NCBI GenBank assembly: GCA_902577425.1
Contig: CACGZD010000006.1
Coordinates: 25,116 to 89,115 of the forward strand
Direction of reading: 5' to 3'
Source: an uncultured Alphaproteobacteria bacterium
GTDB lineage: Bacteria; Pseudomonadota; Alphaproteobacteria; HIMB59; GCA-002718135
DNA: 64,000 nucleotides
The notes below the pieces were generated by a model, which saw only the letters and a list, made by a program, of their open reading frames with translations, made no database searches and had not been told where the DNA came from. The position numbers and the translations under genes are program-made. Positions 49,862 through 58,837 of this stretch are shown piece after piece; position 1 is the first letter of the stretch; each line of letters begins with the position of its first letter.

Positions 49862-51329
49862 TTAATAATTTTGTAGCTTCTTGCCATCTAAAAAATTGTT
49901 TTTTTATAATTGATTTATTTATTTTTGAATTATATATTTTTTTTCTATCCAAAAGTTTAGAGATTTCATCTATATTTTTTATTAAACCACCATGAATTCC
50001 AGATAAATAGGCGACACCAAGAGAAGTAGTTTCAGTATTATTTGGTTTAATTATTTTCATTTGTAAAATGTTTGATAAACTTTGAACAAAATTATTATTT
50101 TTTGTCATACCTCCATCTACTCTCATTTCTTTAATTTTAATTTTTGAATCTTTTTCCATACAATGAATTAATTCCAATGTTTGAAAACTTAAGCTCTCTA
50201 ATATTGATTTAACTATTTCATTTCTGGATGTATTTCTTGTTAAACCAAAAAAAGCACCTCTTACTTGTGGTTGCCAATGAGGTGCGCCTAAGCCAGTTAG
50301 CGCTGGTATTGCAATTACATTTTCATCTTTATTTGCATTTGAGTAAAGCTCGTCTGTATCTTTGGAATCTTTAAACATTAATAATTTATCTCTTAACCAT
50401 TGTATTGAAGAACCAGCAACAAATATACTTCCTTCATAACAATACATTTTTTTATTTCCTATTTTATAAGCTACGCTAGTTAATAGTTTATTTTTTGATA
50501 TCTTAAATTTATTACCAATATTCATTAATAGAAAACAACCTGTTCCATATGTACTTTTAGCTTTTCCTAAAGTAAAACATGTATGACCTATAGCTGATGC
50601 TTGTTGATCTCCTGCCATACTTCCAATATTTATCGGTGATCCAAAAATTTTTGTATAACCAAAATCATACACATTTGGTTTAACTTCAGGTAAAATTTTA
50701 TGGGGTATTTCAAGAAGTTTAAGTATTGATTTAGACCATTCTTCTTTTTTTGAGTCATAAAGCATCGTTCTAGATGCGTTTGTAATATCAGTAAAATGAG
50801 ATTTTTTTTCTGTCAAATTCCATAATAACCAAGTATCAATTGTCCCAAACAATAGTCTATTTTCTTTTAATAATTTTTTAGTTTTTCTTACATTATCTAA
50901 CAGCCACTTAATTTTTGTTGCTGAGAAATATGGATCAATTACTAATCCAGTAATTTTTTGAATTTTAGAAGCTAATTTCTTATTTATTAATTTTTTGCAC
51001 ATGGGTATGGTTCTTCTATCTTGCCATACAATAGCTTTATATACTGGTTTACCAGATAGTTTATCCCAAAGAACAGTTGTTTCTCTTTGATTTGCTATAC
51101 CTATTGAAATAATTTCAGAGCATTTTATATCATTTTTCTTTATTAGTTTTTTTATTAAAAATTTAATATCTTTAAATATTTCTAGAGGGTCATGTTCTAC
51201 CCAACCATTTTTAGGAAAGAATTGACTAAATTCTTTTTGTAAAATATCAATAACATGAAATTTTTTATTATATAATATAACCTTAGAACTAGTAGTTCCT
51301 TGATCTATAGAAACTATAAATTTTTTCAT
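49845..51329 (-). CDS. glpK: Glycerol kinase
   Basis: GlpK phosphorylates glycerol to sn-glycerol-3-phosphate in the cytosol. The 494-residue FGGY-family protein opens FIVSIDQGTTSSKVILYNK, has NGWVEHDPLEIF, then IGIANQRETTVLWDKLSGKP, the glycerol-binding AIVWQDRRT, GTIDTWLLWNLT, ITNASRTMLYD, AGDQQASAIGH, KSTYGTGCFLL, and ALTGLGAPHWQPQVRGAFFG. All are diagnostic of glycerol kinase rather than other FGGY kinases. It directly follows parE on the same strand with a six-base gap, and no glpF or glpD is in the window. The regulatory residues for FBP/EIIA-Glc control seen in E. coli cannot be judged. Confidence 0.94.
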   Translation of the reverse strand: MKKFIVSIDQGTTSSKVILYNKKFHVIDILQKEFSQFFPKNGWVEHDPLEIFKDIKFLIKKLIKKNDIKCSEIISIGIANQRETTVLWDKLSGKPVYKAIVWQDRRTIPMCKKLINKKLASKIQKITGLVIDPYFSATKIKWLLDNVRKTKKLLKENRLLFGTIDTWLLWNLTEKKSHFTDITNASRTMLYDSKKEEWSKSILKLLEIPHKILPEVKPNVYDFGYTKIFGSPINIGSMAGDQQASAIGHTCFTLGKAKSTYGTGCFLLMNIGNKFKISKNKLLTSVAYKIGNKKMYCYEGSIFVAGSSIQWLRDKLLMFKDSKDTDELYSNANKDENVIAIPALTGLGAPHWQPQVRGAFFGLTRNTSRNEIVKSILESLSFQTLELIHCMEKDSKIKIKEMRVDGGMTKNNNFVQSLSNILQMKIIKPNNTETTSLGVAYLSGIHGGLIKNIDEISKLLDRKKIYNSKINKSIIKKQFFRWQEATKLLIKFHS

Positions 51330-51335
51330 TAAAAA

Positions 51336-53264
51336 TTATATATCTAGGTTATTTATAAAGTTAGCATTTTCTTGAATAAAATTAAATCTTGTCTCTGCTT
51401 TTTTCCCCATTAATGCCTCAAAAAGTTTTTCAGTTTGTTTAGTATATTTAATACCATCAGCTAATTTTAATTGTATTAAAGACCTTTTTTCAGGATCCAT
51501 TGTTGTATCTTTTAATTGATTAGCTGGCATCTCTCCCAACCCCTTAAAACGTGTAAGTTGTGGCGATCCCTTATTATCATTAAGTATTTTGTCTTTATCT
51601 TTTTCATTGTAAGCAAAAAAATTTTCTTGGTTATAAGAAATTTTATATAATGGAGGCATTGCTAAATAAAGTTTTCCTTCTTCAATAATTTTTCTCATAT
51701 ATTTGTAAAAAAAGGTAATTAATAAAGTAGCTATATGAGATCCATCAACATCTGCATCTGTCATCAAAATAATTTTTTCATATCTTAATTTAGATAATTG
51801 AAAGTTTTTTCCTAGTCCACAACCAAGAGAATGAACAAGATTTTGAATTTCATTATTATCTGCAATTTTTGATAATGAAACGCTATAAACATTTAAAATT
51901 TTTCCTTTAAGAGGTAGAATGGCCTGAGTAGATCTAAATCTTGCTTGTTTTGCTGATCCTCCAGCACTATCTCCTTCAACTATAAAGAGTTCGGTATTCT
52001 GTATTGTGTTGTTAGTACAATCTACTAATTTTCCAGGCAACCTATTTTTTTCTTTTATAGATTTTCTATCTAATTTTTTTATCTTTGATAAATCTGTTCT
52101 TAATAAAGCACGCTCAATTAAAATTTCTATAATTTTTAATGATTCTCTTTTATTACTATTTAACCACAGCAAAATTTGGTTTTGCAATAATTCCTCTAAT
52201 TGTTTTTGTAATTTTGGCATTGTAATTCTTTTTTTTGTTTGTCCTTCAAAGCTTGGAGAATTAATAAAAATAGAAATCAAGGTATCAGTATAATCAAATA
52301 TGTCATTGATATTTATATTTTGATATTTAGTTAATTGATTTTTAATACTAAAAATTTTAATTGCCTTCATGAAAGAATTTTTAAGAGCATTCTCATGAGA
52401 ACCACCATCTGGAGTTTCAATGGTATTACAAAAAGACATTAAAGAAGATTGTTCTAATTCATTAAAGGATATATAAATTTCACATTTTTCATTGGTATTA
52501 AAAGTCATAGATACATAAAAATCTTTATTTGTAATTTTTTTTCTTTGTTTAAAATTTGATTGCATAAAGTCTGCAATTCCCTTTACATATAAAAACTCTT
52601 CTTTATCTGGGGTTTTATCTTTGATTAATTCTTTGTTTATATTAAAATTAATTTTAGTATCTTTTACTAAAACAGCTTTCATTTTAATAAAGGAGTATAG
52701 TTTTTTAGGAGAAAATAATATACTTTCAAAAATTTCTTTGTCTGGAATAAACTTAATTTCAGTGCCTTTAAGATTTTTATTACATTTTTCTATTTTTACT
52801 TTTGTTTTTGCCTTACCCTTAGAATATATTTGAGAATATAATTTAGATTTTTTATAAATTTTAACTTCAAGTTTTTCACTAAGTGCGTTTACAACTGATA
52901 CACCAACTCCATGAAGTCCTCCTGAAGTTTTATAAGCATTGTTTGTAAATTTTCCTCCCGAGTGGAGAGTTGTTAAAACAATCTCAAACGCTCTTTTATT
53001 TTTATATTTAGGATGAAAATCTATAGGGATACCTCTACCATCATCTTTAATAGTAATTGAATTATCTAAATTATATTTAAAATCAATTTTTTTGGCATAT
53101 CCAGCAACTACTTCATCTATTGAATTATCTAAAATTTCATTAACAAGATGATGCAATCCATCAATATTAGTATTTCCTATGTACATCCCAGGTCTTTTTC
53201 GAACTGGAAGCAAGCCTTCTAGCACCTCAATATCTTTTGCACCATAGGTTTTGCTTTTAGCCAT
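51336..53264 (-). CDS. parE: DNA topoisomerase IV subunit B
   Basis: ParE is the ATPase subunit of topoisomerase IV, which decatenates daughter chromosomes. The 642-residue protein has the GHKL ATPase (EILDNSIDEVVAGYA, IKDDGRGIPIDFHP, GGKFTNNAYKTSGGLHGVG), a transducer domain, and the TOPRIM domain with ELFIVEGDSAGGSAKQ and MTDADVDGSHIATLL. It ends with QLTRFKGLGEMPANQLKDTTMDP. Length and the absence of the GyrB-specific insertion favour ParE over GyrB. Glu, DxD metal residues and the ATP-lid Gly motifs are intact. It is followed closely by glpK and is separated from upstream glnA by a terminator. Confidence 0.93.
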   Translation of the reverse strand: MAKSKTYGAKDIEVLEGLLPVRKRPGMYIGNTNIDGLHHLVNEILDNSIDEVVAGYAKKIDFKYNLDNSITIKDDGRGIPIDFHPKYKNKRAFEIVLTTLHSGGKFTNNAYKTSGGLHGVGVSVVNALSEKLEVKIYKKSKLYSQIYSKGKAKTKVKIEKCNKNLKGTEIKFIPDKEIFESILFSPKKLYSFIKMKAVLVKDTKINFNINKELIKDKTPDKEEFLYVKGIADFMQSNFKQRKKITNKDFYVSMTFNTNEKCEIYISFNELEQSSLMSFCNTIETPDGGSHENALKNSFMKAIKIFSIKNQLTKYQNININDIFDYTDTLISIFINSPSFEGQTKKRITMPKLQKQLEELLQNQILLWLNSNKRESLKIIEILIERALLRTDLSKIKKLDRKSIKEKNRLPGKLVDCTNNTIQNTELFIVEGDSAGGSAKQARFRSTQAILPLKGKILNVYSVSLSKIADNNEIQNLVHSLGCGLGKNFQLSKLRYEKIILMTDADVDGSHIATLLITFFYKYMRKIIEEGKLYLAMPPLYKISYNQENFFAYNEKDKDKILNDNKGSPQLTRFKGLGEMPANQLKDTTMDPEKRSLIQLKLADGIKYTKQTEKLFEALMGKKAETRFNFIQENANFINNLDI

Positions 53265-53304
53265 AAATATAAATTATTTATCAAAATTATTTAATATTTG
53301 ACAT

Positions 53305-53342
53305 AAAAAAAACCGCTATGATACATTCAAAGCGGTTTTTTT
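53305..53342 (-). terminator. Rho-independent terminator after glnA
   Basis: AAAACCGCT and AGCGGTTTT (with further A/T pairs) form a stem with a 13-base loop, followed by a T-run on the minus strand. It lies between the glnA stop (53360) and parE start (53264) and should end the glnA transcript. Confidence 0.88.
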
Positions 53343-53359
53343 AAAAAAATTAATTATAA

Positions 53360-54793
53360 TTATACGTCGTAATATAAATTAAATTCATATGGATGAGGTC
53401 TAAGATCCATTGGGCTTACTTCATTTTCTCTTTTGTAAGATATATATGCCTCAATGTTATCTTTTGTAAATACCCCGCCTTGAAGTAAATATTTGTGATC
53501 TTTTTCCAGTGCATTTAATGATTCAGCTAAAGAACCAGGAGTTGAAGGAATTTTAGCGAGCACATTTGCAGGTGCTTCATAAATGTTAATATCGGTTGGC
53601 TTTCCAGGATTAATTTTATTTTTAACTCCATCTAAACCTGCCATTAGAATTGCTGAAAATGCAAGATATGGATTTGAAGAAGGATCTGGACATCTGAACT
53701 CTACCCTTTTAGCTTTTGGACTTGCAGTATAGTTATTAGGTATCCTTACTGATGCAGTTCTATTTGCTTGAGAATAAGCTATATTAACTGGAGCTTCAAA
53801 ACCAGGAACTAATCTTTTATAAGAATTAGTAGTAGGTGCACAAAAAGCTAATAAAGATGGAGCGTGCTTTAATATTCCACCAATGTAATGTAATGCAAAA
53901 TCGCTTAAATCAGCATAATTACCTTTTTTATACATTAAGGTTTTATTTTTTTTCCATATACTGGAGTGAACATGCATACCAGATCCATTATCTTCGAAAA
54001 GAGGTTTAGGCATAAAAGTAGCAGTCATTCCATATTGCTTCGCAACATTTTTAACGACATATTTATATCGAAGAAGATCATCAGCCATTGATAATAGTGG
54101 AGAAAATTCTAAATCAATTTCACACTGACCACCTGTTGCAACTTCATGATGAGAAGCCTCAACATTTATACCAATTTCTTCCATTGTTAATACCATTTCA
54201 GTTCTAACATCTTGTAAACTATCAGATGGAGGGAGAGGAAAGTAGCCCCCTTTATGTCTTGGCTTATGTCCTAGGTTTGGATTTTCATCCTTTCCTGTAT
54301 TCCAAGCTCCTTCAGTAGAATCAACTTCATGAAATGAAAAATTAGAACCAGAATCATATTTTATATCATTAAAAACAAAAAATTCTGCCTCAGGTCCAAA
54401 ATATGCAGTATCACCCAGGCCAGATGATTTTAAATATTTCTCTGCTTTTTTTGCTATGTATCTAGGATCTTTTTCATAGCTTTCATAACTTATAGGGTCA
54501 ACTACATCACAGTAAAATGCAATTGTTTTTTCGGAGTAAAAGGGATCTATATAAGCTGTAGTAACATCTGGCACCATAGCCATGTCACTATTTTCTATAG
54601 ATTGAAAACCTCTTACTGATGAACCATCAAAACCTACTCCATCTTTAAATAAATCTTCTTTAAGGAATTTAATTGGTATCGATATATGATGAGTTGAACC
54701 AGGCATATCAGTGAAACGAAGATCAACCATTTTAATATCTTCATTTTTTATTTTTTTTAAAAGTTCTTTAGGTGTTTTACAGTTATATTTCAT
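53360..54793 (-). CDS. glnA: Glutamine synthetase, type I
   Basis: GlnA makes glutamine from glutamate, ammonia and ATP as a dodecamer. The 477-residue protein shows [16 protein letters not shown] near residue 25, [17 protein letters not shown], the metal residues in GPEAEFFVF and [17 protein letters not shown], then [13 protein letters not shown], and [24 protein letters not shown] in adjoining stretches. [18 protein letters not shown] follows INIYEAPAN, whose Tyr matches the adenylylation site of GlnE-controlled enzymes, so it may be covalently regulated as well. The start has a GAGG Shine-Dalgarno. It is preceded by two tandem glutamine riboswitches and an attenuator hairpin. Confidence 0.96.
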   Translation of the reverse strand: MKYNCKTPKELLKKIKNEDIKMVDLRFTDMPGSTHHISIPIKFLKEDLFKDGVGFDGSSVRGFQSIENSDMAMVPDVTTAYIDPFYSEKTIAFYCDVVDPISYESYEKDPRYIAKKAEKYLKSSGLGDTAYFGPEAEFFVFNDIKYDSGSNFSFHEVDSTEGAWNTGKDENPNLGHKPRHKGGYFPLPPSDSLQDVRTEMVLTMEEIGINVEASHHEVATGGQCEIDLEFSPLLSMADDLLRYKYVVKNVAKQYGMTATFMPKPLFEDNGSGMHVHSSIWKKNKTLMYKKGNYADLSDFALHYIGGILKHAPSLLAFCAPTTNSYKRLVPGFEAPVNIAYSQANRTASVRIPNNYTASPKAKRVEFRCPDPSSNPYLAFSAILMAGLDGVKNKINPGKPTDINIYEAPANVLAKIPSTPGSLAESLNALEKDHKYLLQGGVFTKDNIEAYISYKRENEVSPMDLRPHPYEFNLYYDV

Positions 54794-54812
54794 ATTTACC
54801 TCACACTTTAAA

Positions 54813-54840
54813 AAACTATACTCATAATTGAGTATAGTTT
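54813..54840 (-). terminator. Attenuator hairpin between the glutamine riboswitches and glnA
   Basis: AAACTATACTC and its perfect complement give an 11-bp stem with a six-base loop; on the minus strand it runs directly into six T residues. It lies 20 bases before the glnA ATG and 37 bases after the proximal aptamer. As an intrinsic terminator inside the leader it is the likely expression platform for riboswitch control. Confidence 0.85.
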
Positions 54841-54877
54841 AATTCTATTCATGCTCTAGTTATGAAATCTGCTTTAT

Positions 54878-54931
54878 GCGCGTTCCTTCAGCTGATGCCT
54901 ACTTCCGACCTTGGCAAAGGTTGAACGATTT
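54878..54931 (-). promoter_or_regulatory. Glutamine riboswitch (glnA RNA motif), proximal copy
   Basis: Read on the minus strand, TCGTTCA opens helix P1, ACCTT-TGCC-AAGGT is a hairpin, then the conserved CGGAAGTAGG internal segment, a short GC hairpin, and GAAGGAACGC closing P1. These are the conserved blocks of the glnA RNA, a glutamine-binding aptamer found in cyanobacteria and marine bacteria. Confidence 0.92.
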
Positions 54932-54940
54932 ATAACTTTT

Positions 54941-55001
54941 GCATGCGTTCCTTCGATCGTTTGATCTACTTCCGATTTAAATAAATTTAAATTGAACGAT
55001 T
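54941..55001 (-). promoter_or_regulatory. Glutamine riboswitch (glnA RNA motif), distal copy
   Basis: This second aptamer is ten bases upstream of the first: ATCGTTCA, a long AT hairpin (ATTTAAA with TTTAAAT), CGGAAGTAGATC, a GATC-AAAC-GATC hairpin and GAAGGAACGC. Conserved blocks are as in the proximal copy while the variable hairpins differ in sequence, so the two copies are not a recent duplication. Confidence 0.92.
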
Positions 55002-55041
55002 ATTGTCTTTTTATTGATTTTTTAATTCTTGTAAAGTTAAA

Positions 55042-55383
55042 TTAGACAGCATCACTGCCTTTTTCTCCTGTTCTAATTCTTACTACTTGATCAATAGTGT
55101 AAATAAATATTTTTCCATCTCCAATTTTTCCTGAATATGCAGCATTTTTTATAGTCTCTAATGCCTTTTCCACAATCTTCTCTTCAATAATTAACTCAAT
55201 TTTAATTTTTACTCTAAATTCATCATCATAATCAAGATTGTTTTTTAAGCCTTCATCCTGTCCTCTTTGGCGACCAAATCCTTTTACATCTGATACAGTC
55301 ATACCTGTTAAACCTATTTCATGAAGAGCATCCTTCACATTAGATAATTTTGATGGCTTAATTATTGCTTCAATTTTTTTCAT
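55042..55383 (-). CDS. glnB: Nitrogen regulatory protein PII
   Basis: PII is a trimeric signal protein that senses ATP/ADP and 2-oxoglutarate and tunes nitrogen enzymes. The 113-residue protein has KKIEAIIKPSKLSNVKDAL, GMTVSDVKGFGRQRGQ, and the nucleotide-binding B and C loops AAYSGKIGDGKIFIYTID and VVRIRTGEKGSDAV, all standard. The T-loop (residues 41-56) is divergent and one residue longer than E. coli GlnB. Tyr46 is absent, and Tyr52 aligns with the uridylylated Tyr51 only if a gap is placed. It lies between an aminotransferase (four-base overlap) and the glnA leader, the typical glnB-glnA order. Confidence 0.93.
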   Translation of the reverse strand: MKKIEAIIKPSKLSNVKDALHEIGLTGMTVSDVKGFGRQRGQDEGLKNNLDYDDEFRVKIKIELIIEEKIVEKALETIKNAAYSGKIGDGKIFIYTIDQVVRIRTGEKGSDAV

Positions 55384-56537
55384 ATTTTTGACAATCTATA
55401 AATTGCTTTTTCTATATTTTCTATAGAATTTGCATAACTGAGCCTAATGAAATCATTTACACTATCTCCAAAACTAGTTCCTGGAACTACAGCTACACCA
55501 TATTTTTCTAATGCAAGATCTGCAAATTCTTTTCCAGACATGTTTGTATCGGAAATATTTGGAAAAGCATAAAAAGCCCCCCCAGGTTTAAAACATTTTA
55601 TTCTTTCAAGGTTGTTTAATTTTTCATAAATAAAATTTTTTCTTTTTTCAAATTCTCTAGATATTTTTACTACCTCATCTTGATTACCTTTCAATGCTTC
55701 AATACCAGCATATTGACTTATTGAATTAGGACATGAATGATCATTTACACAAAGTTTATTTGCAAAATCATATATTTTTTCTGGCCAAACACTCCACCCA
55801 AGTCTCCAACCAGTCATACAATATGTTTTGCTCCAACCTTCTAAGATTATTAAACGATCTTTAATTGACTCATATTTTAATAAAGTAGGCATAGAATTAT
55901 TTTCAAAAATAATTTTGCTATAAATTTCATCACTTAAAATAGCGATATTAGGATATTTTTCTAATAGATTAATCAATTTGTTTATTTTGTCTAAGCTCAT
56001 GAATGACCCTGTAGGATTATTAGGATTATTAATTATTATAAGACTTGTTTTTTCAGTTATAATATCTTCAAGTTTATCAATGTTAATCTCAAAGTTATCT
56101 TTTTCATCTAAAACTAATGGTACCGCTTTAGCCCCACTATATTTAATCATAGATCTATAAATTGGAAAGCCAGGATCAGGATAAATAATTTCTTTGTTTT
56201 CTTCTCCAAAAATTAAAGCAGCAAAAAAAATTACTGGTTTACCCCCTGGAGTAATTAAAATTTTTTCTGGGCTTACAGATATTTGATAATTACTATAAAT
56301 ATATTCAGATACTGCCTCTCTTAAAGGTAGTATTCCATTAGATGGGGTATATCCATGATGTCCGTCCTGTATAGCTTTTTTTGCAGCTTCTAAAATATTT
56401 TGAGGAGTTGGAAAATCTGGTTGTCCAATTCCTAGATTAACTATATCTTTTCCCTCAGATTGTAATTTATTAGCTTTAGCTAGTATAGCAAAAGCAGATT
56501 CTGTTTCTAATTCAAATAATCTTTTGGAAACATGCAT
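55380..56537 (-). CDS. Class I/II PLP-dependent aminotransferase (AspC/AlaT-like)
   Basis: This fold-type I aminotransferase has 385 residues. IVNLGIGQPDFPTP near residue 35 is the class I substrate-arm signature, GHHGYTPSNGILPLREAV follows, and the PLP-contacting NNPNNPTGS and AILSDEIYSK precede the Schiff-base Lys in LEGWSKTYCMTGWRLGW near residue 238. The C-terminal GGAFYAFPNIS and FGDSVNDFIRLSYA contain the carboxylate-binding Arg. It belongs to the aspartate/alanine/aromatic type (subgroup I-gamma), but the amino donor is uncertain. It overlaps the glnB start by four bases (ATGA), so nitrogen-linked regulation is probable. Confidence 0.88.
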   Translation of the reverse strand: MHVSKRLFELETESAFAILAKANKLQSEGKDIVNLGIGQPDFPTPQNILEAAKKAIQDGHHGYTPSNGILPLREAVSEYIYSNYQISVSPEKILITPGGKPVIFFAALIFGEENKEIIYPDPGFPIYRSMIKYSGAKAVPLVLDEKDNFEINIDKLEDIITEKTSLIIINNPNNPTGSFMSLDKINKLINLLEKYPNIAILSDEIYSKIIFENNSMPTLLKYESIKDRLIILEGWSKTYCMTGWRLGWSVWPEKIYDFANKLCVNDHSCPNSISQYAGIEALKGNQDEVVKISREFEKRKNFIYEKLNNLERIKCFKPGGAFYAFPNISDTNMSGKEFADLALEKYGVAVVPGTSFGDSVNDFIRLSYANSIENIEKAIYRLSKI

Positions 56538-56584
56538 TCTTTTTGATATACCGGAAAATTATATAAAAAACACAAATTATTTAT

Positions 56585-56662
56585 GGCGAACGTAGCTCAG
56601 TTGGTTAGAGCGCGGGCTTGTGGTGCCCGATGTCGAGGGTTCGAATCCCTTCGTTCGCCCCA
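56585..56662 (+). tRNA. tRNA-His (anticodon GTG)
   Basis: A cloverleaf with acceptor GCGAACG/CGTTCGC, encoded G-1 at 56585 pairing discriminator C, D arm GCTC-AGTTGGTTA-GAGC, anticodon arm CGGGC-TTGTGGT-GCCCG, T arm GAGGG-TTCGAAT-CCCTT, and encoded CCA. The extra 5' G is diagnostic of tRNA-His. Confidence 0.97.
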
Positions 56663-56784
56663 TTTTTTTTTACTTATAAATCTTATATTTAACCCTTTTT
56701 TAGCAGAAAATAGCTAAAATATTTATTAAATTTATATTCTTTGTTGTTTATTAATTGAGTTCAACATAAAAGCAAAAAATTAAA

Positions 56785-56869
56785 GGGCCGGTGGTGGAAT
56801 TGGTAGACACGTAGGATTTAGGTTCCTATGCCGCGAGGTGTGAAGGTTCAAGTCCTTTCCGGCCTACCA
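56785..56869 (+). tRNA. tRNA-Leu (anticodon TAG)
   Basis: A class II tRNA of 85 bases with acceptor GGGCCGG/CCGGCCT (one G-T pair), anticodon loop TTTAGGT giving TAG, a long variable arm (GCCGCGAGGTGT), T loop TTCAAGT, discriminator A and encoded CCA. It lies 11 bases before tig. Confidence 0.95.
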
Positions 56870-56879
56870 AAGTAAGATT

Positions 56880-58229
56880 ATGGATATTAAAGAAATTAAT
56901 TCAAAAAAATTGTTCAAAGAATTTGAAATTCAAATTCCTTATAAAGATATTGATGATTCTATAAATGATAAAATTAAAGATTTAATACCTACCGTATCTT
57001 TGCCTGGATTTAGAAAAGGAAAAGCACCTCTTAATATTGTTAGAAAAAAATATGAAAATAATGTTCTTTCAGAAGTTATAGAAAAAATTGTTGACCAGAA
57101 TACAAAAAAACTTTTAGAAGAAAAAAAACTTAAACCTTTCAGACAACCTAAGGTTGAATTAAAAAAATATGAAAAGAATCAACCAATAGAAATTTCAATA
57201 AAAATAGATCTTGAGCCAAGTATAGAAATTTCTTCTTTGGAAGAAATAGAATTGGTTAATAGGACTATTGATATAGATAAAAAAAGAGTTGATGAAAATT
57301 ATAATCAATTTATCAATTCACAAAAACATTATCATAAAGTTAAAGATTCTAGACCTGCAAAGATGTCAGATAAAATCATTGCAAATATAACGACAAATGA
57401 TGAATCAGTTCCGGAGTTTTTAAAAAATCAAAATAATATGCCTATTATTACAGATTCAGACTATCAGATACTACCCAATATAGGTTCTATATTAGTAAAT
57501 AAAAAAGCAAAAGTAGGAGAAAAGATTAATTTAACATTTGATTTAAAAGAGGCTTTAAAACAAAAAGAAAAAAAAGAGGTTGAATTTGTAATAGAAATTA
57601 TTTCTTTAGAATATCTTCATGAATTCAAAATTACTAAAGAATTTCTAGAAAAAAATAATCTTAAAGATGAAAAGCAATTAAAAGAAAATTTAAAACAAAA
57701 TTTAATAAAACAATATGAAGATTCTCTAAAACAAATACAAAAAAAAGAATTAATGGATATTTTAGATAAAAAAAATAAATTTGATGTACCTGAAGGCATA
57801 TTAGATGAAGAATTTAATTCAATTATGTTAAAATTAGATCAAGCTAAAAAAGATAACAATCTTGATGAAGATGATAAAAATTTATCTGATGAAGAATTAA
57901 AGAAAAGATATAAAAAAATAGCTTTGAGAAGAGTTAAACTTGCTGTTTTAATGCAGCATATAGCGAGTATTAATAAAATTACAGTAACAGAAAAAGAGTT
58001 AACTGAAGGTATGATTAATTATGCTTCTCAATACCCAGGTCAAGAAAAACAAATAATTGACTATTTCAAAAAAAACCCAACAAGTATTGAAACAATTCGC
58101 GGACCAATATTTGAACAAAAGATTGTAGATAGTATAATTTCAAAAGTTAAGTTGAAAAATGAAAAAATAGATATTAAAAAATTTGAAAAATTAAATATTG
58201 AAGTATTTCAAAATAAGGAAACTAAATGA
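56880..58229 (+). CDS. tig: Trigger factor (ribosome-associated chaperone/PPIase)
   Basis: Trigger factor binds near the ribosome exit tunnel and shields nascent chains. The 449-residue protein contains the ribosome-docking loop [20 protein letters not shown] near residue 42 (GFRxGxxP), and a central FKBP-like domain (about 150-245) that is degenerate: much of the PPIase active site is not recognisable and the domain looks shortened. The C-terminal helical arms ([20 protein letters not shown] and beyond) are strongly Lys/Glu-rich. It heads the tig-clpP-clpX-lon run and overlaps clpP by four bases. tRNA-Leu lies just upstream, so it may be read through from that promoter. Confidence 0.93.
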   Translation: MDIKEINSKKLFKEFEIQIPYKDIDDSINDKIKDLIPTVSLPGFRKGKAPLNIVRKKYENNVLSEVIEKIVDQNTKKLLEEKKLKPFRQPKVELKKYEKNQPIEISIKIDLEPSIEISSLEEIELVNRTIDIDKKRVDENYNQFINSQKHYHKVKDSRPAKMSDKIIANITTNDESVPEFLKNQNNMPIITDSDYQILPNIGSILVNKKAKVGEKINLTFDLKEALKQKEKKEVEFVIEIISLEYLHEFKITKEFLEKNNLKDEKQLKENLKQNLIKQYEDSLKQIQKKELMDILDKKNKFDVPEGILDEEFNSIMLKLDQAKKDNNLDEDDKNLSDEELKKRYKKIALRRVKLAVLMQHIASINKITVTEKELTEGMINYASQYPGQEKQIIDYFKKNPTSIETIRGPIFEQKIVDSIISKVKLKNEKIDIKKFEKLNIEVFQNKETK

Positions 58230-58837
58230 AAGATCCAATAGACAATTTAACAAATAATTTAATACCAATGGTAGTAGAGCAATCATCAAGAGGAGAGAGG
58301 GCATACGACATTTATTCTAGACTCTTAAAAGAGAGAATTATTTTTCTTACAGGACCGATAGATGATAATATTGCAAGTTTAATTTGTGCTCAATTACTAT
58401 TTTTGGAATCAGAAAACCCAAAAAAAGAAATTTCCTTTTACATTAATTCTCCTGGCGGGATAGTTTGGTCTGGCTTGGCAATGTATGACACTATGCAATA
58501 TATATCATCAAAAATTATGACAATATGTATTGGTCAAGCAGCTTCTGCTGGTTCGTTATTACTAACTGCTGGAGATGATAATATGAGATATTCTTTACCC
58601 AATTCAAGAATTATGATGCATCAACCAAGTGGTGGTTATCAAGGGCAAGTAACAGATATTGAAATACAAACAAAAGAAATTATCAAAACAAAAAAAAGAT
58701 TAAATGAAATCTATGCAAAACATTCAGGAAAAGACATAAAAGAAGTTGAGGAAATTATGGAAAGGGACAAATATTTTTCTCCTCAAGAGGCAATTAAATT
58801 TGGTTTAATTGATAAAATTGTTGAAAATAGAAAATAA
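58226..58837 (+). CDS. clpP: ATP-dependent Clp protease proteolytic subunit
   Basis: ClpP forms the double heptameric serine-protease barrel fed by ClpX or ClpA. The 203-residue protein has [40 protein letters not shown] and the catalytic Ser107 in [14 protein letters not shown]. His132 lies in [12 protein letters not shown] and the Asp of the triad in [19 protein letters not shown]. It has a short propeptide ending around [20 protein letters not shown]. The start overlaps the tig stop in an ATGA and its stop shares one base with clpX, so the three genes are a coupled operon. Confidence 0.96.
   Translation: MKDPIDNLTNNLIPMVVEQSSRGERAYDIYSRLLKERIIFLTGPIDDNIASLICAQLLFLESENPKKEISFYINSPGGIVWSGLAMYDTMQYISSKIMTICIGQAASAGSLLLTAGDDNMRYSLPNSRIMMHQPSGGYQGQVTDIEIQTKEIIKTKKRLNEIYAKHSGKDIKEVEEIMERDKYFSPQEAIKFGLIDKIVENRK

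Noticed and set aside
51336..53264. GyrB instead of ParE
   Set aside because: The protein is 642 residues and lacks the long GyrB insertion of larger proteobacterial gyrases; the TOPRIM and tail match ParE better. A tree would settle it.
55042..55383. PII (GlnB) lacking the uridylylation tyrosine
   Set aside because: At first the T-loop seemed to have no Tyr51. With a one-residue insertion Tyr52 falls at that site, while only Tyr46 is missing. Loss of uridylylation is therefore not supported.
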